This document shows, in pieces, positions 59,029-64,000 of a stretch of 64,000 nt of DNA (its first letter is position 1; each line of letters opens with the position of its first letter). The notes beneath the pieces are model-generated. The model had not been told where the DNA came from. It saw nothing but the letters and a program-made list of their open reading frames with translations, and did no database searches. Position numbers and translations under genes: made by a program. Source of the stretch: Urophycis tenuis (taxonomy: Eukaryota > Chordata > Actinopteri > Gadiformes > Phycidae); contig JAXIVH010000085.1 in the NCBI GenBank assembly GCA_036785325.1, positions 796,677 through 860,676 on the forward strand, given 5' to 3'.

Positions 59029-61437
59029 GGAGGAGAAGGAGGAGGCAGAGAAAATTAGCGGAAAGAATAAACAAGAAATGGGAAGAATAAAGGGGTTTTG
59101 CAAGCCAGGGAACGAGGGTGAAGACAGCCTTTCACGGAGGAGTGGGGAAACACGTGTCGAACGCAGAAGGTGCCCAGGCTGCGGCTAACGCTCCTTAAAC
59201 AGAACATGCATGATCCGTTTAAATGGAAGAGATGAAAATATGAAGTAATTTCAGAAGAACTTTGAGTATCTTTCCATGCCAATCAAGAGAACCTTAATTG
59301 CCTATATCATCCCTCTAGGGATAAGAAAAAACCTCCCAATGTGTCACGTCATAGACAATGAACTTCAGGGCTGCCGAGAACCTTAAAAGATAAAACTATC
59401 TGATTCCTCAGTTTTGTCGTCTGACGTTCCCTTGGATCACCCAGAGACCACCGTCCGAGTGAACCTGGCGGACTTAGTGACCTCTGAGCCCTGCTGTGCT
59501 CGTACGGGGGCTCGGGCCACAATACCTACTGGCTATATCATAAACCACCACGGCAGCAGCTGAATCGCGGATGTAACTCGGGATGAGGCTGCGGAAACGT
59601 TCCTGTCCGGCCGTATCCCACAGCTGCAGCCGGATCTGTGGCCAACCGCAAACAACGTGGGGGCGGTTGGAGTTTATCACCCAGACAGGGGGTTTGAAAA
59701 TACAAAATCAATGCAAACATTTGAAAAATGATAAGGAGAAAAAAAAAGTGCATCTGGTGTCATGGTGATATTATTTGGTGAAATGGGCATGCTCATGGCT
59801 TCTACATAAAATAATACGAGACAATAATGCTTTGCTTCTGTTTAATAATGAATTAGGAATGAATGCCATGGCAAGAACCGTGATAAATGATGAAGCAGAA
59901 GACTTACCGTGCGGTCTTCTAGGTACATGGTTTTCGACAAGAAGTCGATGCCAATTGTTGCCTGTGACAATTATTTCATATATTAATAATGTGATGTTTC
60001 ACAGTTCATACTGTATGTACACCAACTTATTTCATGTGTGAAACCTATCGTGAATCCAAGCCATATGCATTTTGAATTGATAAACAAATGTCATGACAGC
60101 TTCGGAAAATGACATTTTACCTGATAGGTGTTGTCAAAACTGTCGTACATGAACCTGGTGATGAGTGAGGTCTTCCCAACTGTATACACACAAAAATAAC
60201 ATATACATACTATGACTGAACAAAATCATAAAAAAGGACCCAATCGATATCATAGAATAAATGGATAGAAAAAACGAATGAGATAATAACTTTAAAACAA
60301 AACCTCCACCCATTGATATTTCCACATTGCGTCATGTTGAGAAAGCCGGTGGTGGAAAGCACATCAATGATGATGATGCTCTGTGGACTATTGCACCCAC
60401 ACGCTGAGCTGGCAATTAGGGTGGAGTCACAAACGCTGGCTTATGGAAACACATTGGATCTCGCAGCTTCCCTGCTTCGAAAACAAGTGTGTCGTACATG
60501 TAAAAAAAAAAAAAAAAACGGGATAGCGATTCCAACATAACAATCGCGCATGCAAAATCCCATCTAGACAGTGTAGTGTGCCTGATCTGTAGTTTGATTG
60601 CACATGGGGGTGGATCGGGCAGCCGGCCGCATCCTGTGGCCGACGTGGCTCTGCAGGACGCAGCGAGCCGTGCGCTGCTGCTCGACAGTGAGCTACAAGC
60701 GTAGCATCCCAATACGTCACGCTGTTTAAATAAAGCGATGTGTTGAAGCTCCCCAACACATCATTAAACGGATTTTCCCTGCACTGTATTTACTAAAATA
60801 GTGTCTGATACCAGATATGTGGAGAGGAATAAACACAGCCGGGGACGGTATTCTGACACGTATGTGTAGCATTAGCTGTAGCTTAGATAGCTCCTTCACA
60901 GAGGTGACGGCGGTGAGAGGATGCTGAGGCGCCACTAAACACTGAGTTTCATAACTGGGGTGTCTATTTGAAACCAAACGGGTGCACTATTGAATGGTTG
61001 TGTGTTGTCTGGGTTATTTCGCCTCGGCGTGTCGAGCCATGACGCTGCCCTTCGAGACAAACAGCTGATTGTTTTTAACTTGGCGACGAAACGCTAGCCT
61101 GCTAAGCTGTACTACGACGTCATCGACAGGACTAAGACAACGTCGGGGGTGGATTGACTTAATTTGTCATTTTTGAACCAACCAGGGTTGCATTTCACCG
61201 CACACACACAGAGCGGTTTTAATGTAACGCCCGGAGCGTCACGTTTAAGGCAAGCTAGCAAAGTCGGGTCCAGTAGCTCCATTAGCTTTTAATCAGCCAT
61301 CGCCTTCGTGATTTATATAACATACTAACATCCGCGTACATGTCCTGATAACACTTACCGCTCTGCTCGCCGAGGAAGACAAGCTTGAACTTTCGTAGAG
61401 GGTTGCCAAACTCCCCGCCGCCGGTCGTAGTTGACAT
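56296..61437 (-). CDS. rab41: RAB6-family small GTPase, probably Rab41, with two pairs of alternative exons
   Basis: RAB6-family GTPases direct retrograde transport at the Golgi. Exons on minus: 61437-61359, 60179-60121, 59961-59908, exon 4 (59635-59530 or 58978-58873), 58539-58428, exon 6 (58019-57926 or 57416-57323), 56897-56831 and 56360-56296. One copy of each alternative gives 211 residues (RAB6A 208). Motifs: P-loop LGEQSVGKTS, switch I ATIGIDFLSKTMYLED, WDTAGQERF, GNKTDLAD and ETSAK. The end is DLNVTETSCSC, a CXC double geranylgeranylation signal. All exons are intact and in phase. Its place between arr3 and pdzd11 matches human RAB41, and the DSTIAVVVYDIT exon also agrees with RAB41. 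Sequence alone would equally allow rab6a. Confidence 0.92.
57323..57416 (-). other. rab41 alternative exon 6, copy 2
   Basis: 94 nt with the same phases as copy 1. It codes for QISTEGGEQRAKELNVMF, then IETSAKTGYNVKQ, closer to RAB6B and RAB41 in its EQRAKEL and AKTGYNVK residues. The acceptor is GAGCAG behind a weak pyrimidine tract and the donor is GTTAGA. It joins the previous exon to give AGA (Arg). Confidence 0.88.
57490..57540. repeat. (GA)n microsatellite in rab41 intron
   Basis: GA and GGGA repeats upstream of alternative exon 6 copy 2; a second GA tract lies at 57748-57771. Confidence 0.9.
57926..58019 (-). other. rab41 alternative exon 6, copy 1
   Basis: 94 nt. It codes for QVSVEAAERKARELNVMY, then IETSAKAGYNVKQ. 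The acceptor is ATGGCAG and the donor GTTGGT. It joins the previous exon to give AGG (Arg). Confidence 0.88.
58873..58978 (-). other. rab41 alternative exon 4, RAB6A-type
   Basis: 106 nt with the same phases as the upstream copy. It codes for VRLQLWDTAGQERFRS, then RDSTIAVVVYDIT. V65 and T90 match RAB6A Val62 and Thr87; residue 91 is Ile, where human RAB6A has Val88 and human RAB41 has Ile. A (CTC)n tract precedes its acceptor. Confidence 0.9.
58994..59046. repeat. (GAG)n trinucleotide repeat at rab41 exon 4 acceptor
   Basis: About 45 bp of GAG repeat; on the transcript strand (CTC)n, ending about 20 nt before the acceptor of the RAB6A-type exon at 58978. Confidence 0.93.
59530..59635 (-). 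other. rab41 alternative exon 4, RAB6A'-type
   Basis: 106 nt, starting phase 0 and ending with one base over. It codes for IRLQLWDTAGQERFRS, then RDSAAAVVVYDIA. Residues I65, A90 and A91 correspond to the Ile62, Ala87 and Ala88 that define human RAB6A'. Acceptor GCCACAG, donor GTAGGT. Confidence 0.9.
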
Positions 61438-62902
61438 ATTTACTGACTATAAACAACAGCTACTCGGGAAAGACTGTGGAGGAGGAAAAAGTGTATCCTG
61501 ACTGAGCGCTGTGGGTTCGTTACGCGCATGGACGAACCGTGGCGCCCCCGGGTGGTCAACGGCTGAACTACCCAAGGGAAGATCCCATTCGCAGGTCAGC
61601 TGACGGTCATCAATACTATTGATCAAACGCTTTGTGATGACCCTACTTTGAAATGGAGATAGCCACTATCGTTATTGTTCTGTAATTATTTGTCATACTG
61701 TGTGTTTTTACTGCCACATTTAAGAAGAATCACAAGAGGTTGAATGGAATCTGTGAATTTATTCTCTTAGTTGCTCAGCTTGACTTCCATTCGAGTATTT
61801 GTGTACATTTCTGAAAAGGAATGTTCACAATTGTCACATTTACACTGTATTTCTACAATACACAACTTTTACTTTGGAGAAACAAAAACAAAACACACAC
61901 ACACAAAATGGCAAACTATATAAGCAGGTTGCTGTGAGAAAACCTCAGGTCTACAGGAAGGGACTCAAACATGCAGGTTGTCAGAGTCCATACACAATAG
62001 TGCTAAATAGGAGAAGTGATTGCCATTGAAGTATAGAATCTGCAGAGTAATAACATTGATGGCTCCATCTTGGCTGGTGTGGAGTCCCTGGTGGTTTTCC
62101 TGGTGGTGCTTTCATCCATCGCTGGTACACAGAACCATATCTGGTCAACCAGCAGCTCTACTCGAGTGTGACATCCGTTCTATGGAAGGGGGGTGAGAAG
62201 GAACCCAAGCCAGCGTCAAATACATTGCACCCGCCACCCTGTCCGGATTAATCCTGAACCCGTTTCAACTATGAACTAAACTAGAAGCCCCATTCAGAAG
62301 ATGCTCAATACAAGCCACATCTGCACGGTACATGTTTATACTATTTGAGCCATTTTACTTTTCCTCATAAAATCGGCCAATCAAAGTGGTGTTAATTGCA
62401 TGCAATTAACATGTCTGATACATTGAACCTAGATATATATTGCACTGCATGTGACCTCACCTGAACTAATGACACGTTTACTCCGGTTGGCTGCCATTCA
62501 TAAGATACACAAAAGATAAGTTTAATCATTGAAGGTAAAGTTCACACACACACACACACACACACACATGTCACAGCTCTAGTACTAAAACCTACAGAGA
62601 CATGTATCAACATTAAGTTTATACACGTTATATTAATATTGCATCTTAGTTTTATACTTACACTTCTGCTCACAATGAGACGATGCATCGAATAAAACAA
62701 AAATGAAAAAGTGTCATTATTTGTCGTTTGTGTGTTTCTTCTCTCCAACATACACGGCGGCTCAAACTGTGCATAGGCCAGGCTAACCATACACCTGGCG
62801 TTCATCTTGGTTCCACCTTGGTATTCCGCATTCACTTTCCCCACTCGACTAGCTTTTAGAATCAAGAATGCCACTACATGAATACAGACCCACAGCACCC
62901 AC
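61438..62902. other. rab41 promoter side and arr3 3' terminal region
   Basis: A rab41 start at 61437 implies its 5' UTR and promoter at about 61438-61620. The rest must contain the arr3 C-terminal exon(s) and 3' UTR. The best candidate terminal exon begins after a CTTCCATAG acceptor at about 62188 and runs to a poly(A) signal at 61758-61763. A possible 30-nt micro-exon at about 62459-62488 has good splice sites. I could not choose a convincing reading frame for the tail. Confidence 0.45.
61758..61763 (-). promoter_or_regulatory. Candidate arr3 poly(A) signal AATAAA
   Basis: AATAAA on the minus strand, about 430 bp past the best candidate arr3 terminal-exon acceptor and 320 bp before the rab41 start codon. 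Confidence 0.45.
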
Positions 62903-64000
62903 CTGCTGGCTTGGGAGACATCAGGACGAGAGGAAGCTCGGCAATGACATCACTGAAACACAGAGGTGGAAGATATATGACTGTGTGTACTGCATGCATG
63001 ATGTATTGGTTCAGTAGGCTGCTCATAAGACACCCTTGAAGAAGAACGTGTGTGCATTCAATCAGTAGGTCTCTCTTACCTTCCTGTTAAGCTACCCAGC
63101 AGGCTGTGAATAGCAATAAAGACAGATTAGAGCTGTTCTGCATAGTATGGCACAGAGAGAAAAACCATCAGGTATAACGCATGAGGTGTATAACTGGGCC
63201 TTACCCTCCACTGGACAAACACGCGGTCACCTTCACTTTGTAGGAGATGATGATTCCCTGCATCTCCTTATCGCCACCTTGGCTCCTGGGAAAACAAAGC
63301 AGCAATCGTCAACCTTCCAGAGGAAGCGGGTGATGTACGAGCACACTCACGTAGACAGACAGCAGGAGTGCAGGACTGCCCGTATGCTCACAGGGTAGTG
63401 GAGGCAAGGTTGGTGTCTCCATCTTTCAGGCGCCCGTCCACAGCAATGCCCCGCTTCTCCGAGTTGTTGGCCAGCAGTGGGGTCACGGTGAATTCCTTCT
63501 CAAACGTGGCGCTGGCGTTTATTGTCTCCCTGCCGTTTGGGGTTGTGGCAGTTAGTGGAAAATTGGTGAACCAACGAAAATTCTATGGATTTGAATTTGC
63601 TTGTATTCGAAACATGTATCTGCGCCAATGAAAATGACGCCAACCCTCACTCTAACAATTGTATAATGTCATTATTTTACGGTGAGTGAGTGTCCGGTGC
63701 ATAACATAATGACGCGCATGGCGTCATGATGCTGGAAGTCTTACCCGTACTCCTCACTGAAAACGGACTTGACGTAGGTGTCAGACGAGTACAGAACAAC
63801 AGCTGTACTCTGCTCAACTAATCGGCAAACAAAACAGACAATATTCATCATCAGGAGGGCTCTGTACGGACGGCTGTTACCCACACACTGTCTCGACACC
63901 CTGGGCTTTTTTTCTTCTGCTTGCCTACCTGAAATTTTGATCTTCTTCACAGCCTTAGTGCTGTCATTGTTGATTTTTACTTTGATCGAGATCGGATCTC
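62903..64000 (-). CDS. arr3: Cone arrestin (arrestin 3), 3' half; continues beyond the window
   Basis: Cone arrestin binds phosphorylated, light-activated cone opsin and ends phototransduction. Six exons are visible on minus: 64000 (window edge) to 63929, 63817-63745, 63529-63392, 63285-63205, 63103-63080 and 62952-62903. They read in phase as PISIKVKINNDSTKAVKKIK, ISVEQSTAVVLYSSDTYVKS, VFSEEYG, FEKEFTVTPLLANNSEKRGI, DGDTNLASTTL, KEMQGIIISYKVKVTACLSS, GGLLGSLTGSDV and AELPLVLMSPKP. This is the arrestin C-domain. VFSEEYGETINASATF is closer to ARR3 (VFIQEFTETVAANSSF) than to beta-arrestins. The gene's place next to rab41 and pdzd11 matches human ARR3. One exon is only 24 nt. The C-tail exon(s) beyond residue Ala-Gly at 62903 are unresolved, and the first half lies outside the window. 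Confidence 0.88.

Noticed and set aside
62085..62190. Open minus-strand frame VELLVDQIWFCVPAMDESTT
   Set aside because: It is out of phase with the arr3 exon it would have to join and has no arrestin resemblance; kept only as a possible part of the 3' UTR.

Overview
The window is eukaryotic nuclear DNA from a ray-finned (teleost) fish. Genes are split into short exons with GT-AG introns. Long CA/GT, GA and poly-C/poly-G tracts are abundant. Fish-type SINE and LINE copies lie in the introns, and the encoded proteins are vertebrate developmental and signalling genes. I rebuilt nine genes by matching conserved protein segments to splice sites and checking that reading phase is kept across every junction.

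Layout from left to right: chic1 (minus, 2505-5915); cdx4 (minus, 7343-10061); a roughly 10 kb gene-poor stretch; the last three coding exons of a VEGF receptor, probably kdrl (minus, 19986-23414); a 200-base N gap (24090-24289); the first exons of dlg3 (minus, up to 30088); gdpd2 (minus, 31123-43240, first exon not found); pdzd11 (plus, 45839-48329); a STARD10-like gene (minus, 50500-53145); a RAB6-family gene, probably rab41 (minus, 56296-61437); and the 3' part of cone arrestin arr3 (minus, 62903 to beyond the right edge).

The order and relative orientation arr3-rab41-pdzd11-gdpd2-dlg3, with cdx4-chic1 further on, match human Xq13. Two genes are extra relative to human (the STARD10-like gene and the VEGF receptor) and KIF4A is not at its human position. 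The genes do not form one pathway. They are a conserved chromosomal block covering vesicle traffic (rab41), lipid transfer (STARD10-like), phosphodiester hydrolysis at membranes (gdpd2), PDZ scaffolds (pdzd11, dlg3), angiogenic signalling (kdrl), axial patterning (cdx4) and cone phototransduction (arr3).

The most notable observations are these. The rab41 gene has two separate pairs of duplicated, equal-length, phase-matched exons; one pair reproduces the three residue differences that define human RAB6A and RAB6A', the other has no counterpart I know of. A 41-bp inverted copy of a gdpd2 coding exon sits at the 5' end of a LINE fragment in the same gene. Both dlg3 and kdrl are cut off at the N gap, so a large gene-bearing segment is probably missing there. 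Other points are a 5'-inverted LINE, a SINE with a perfect 14-bp target duplication, a long polyglutamine run in Cdx4, and microsatellites that serve as polypyrimidine tracts of splice acceptors.
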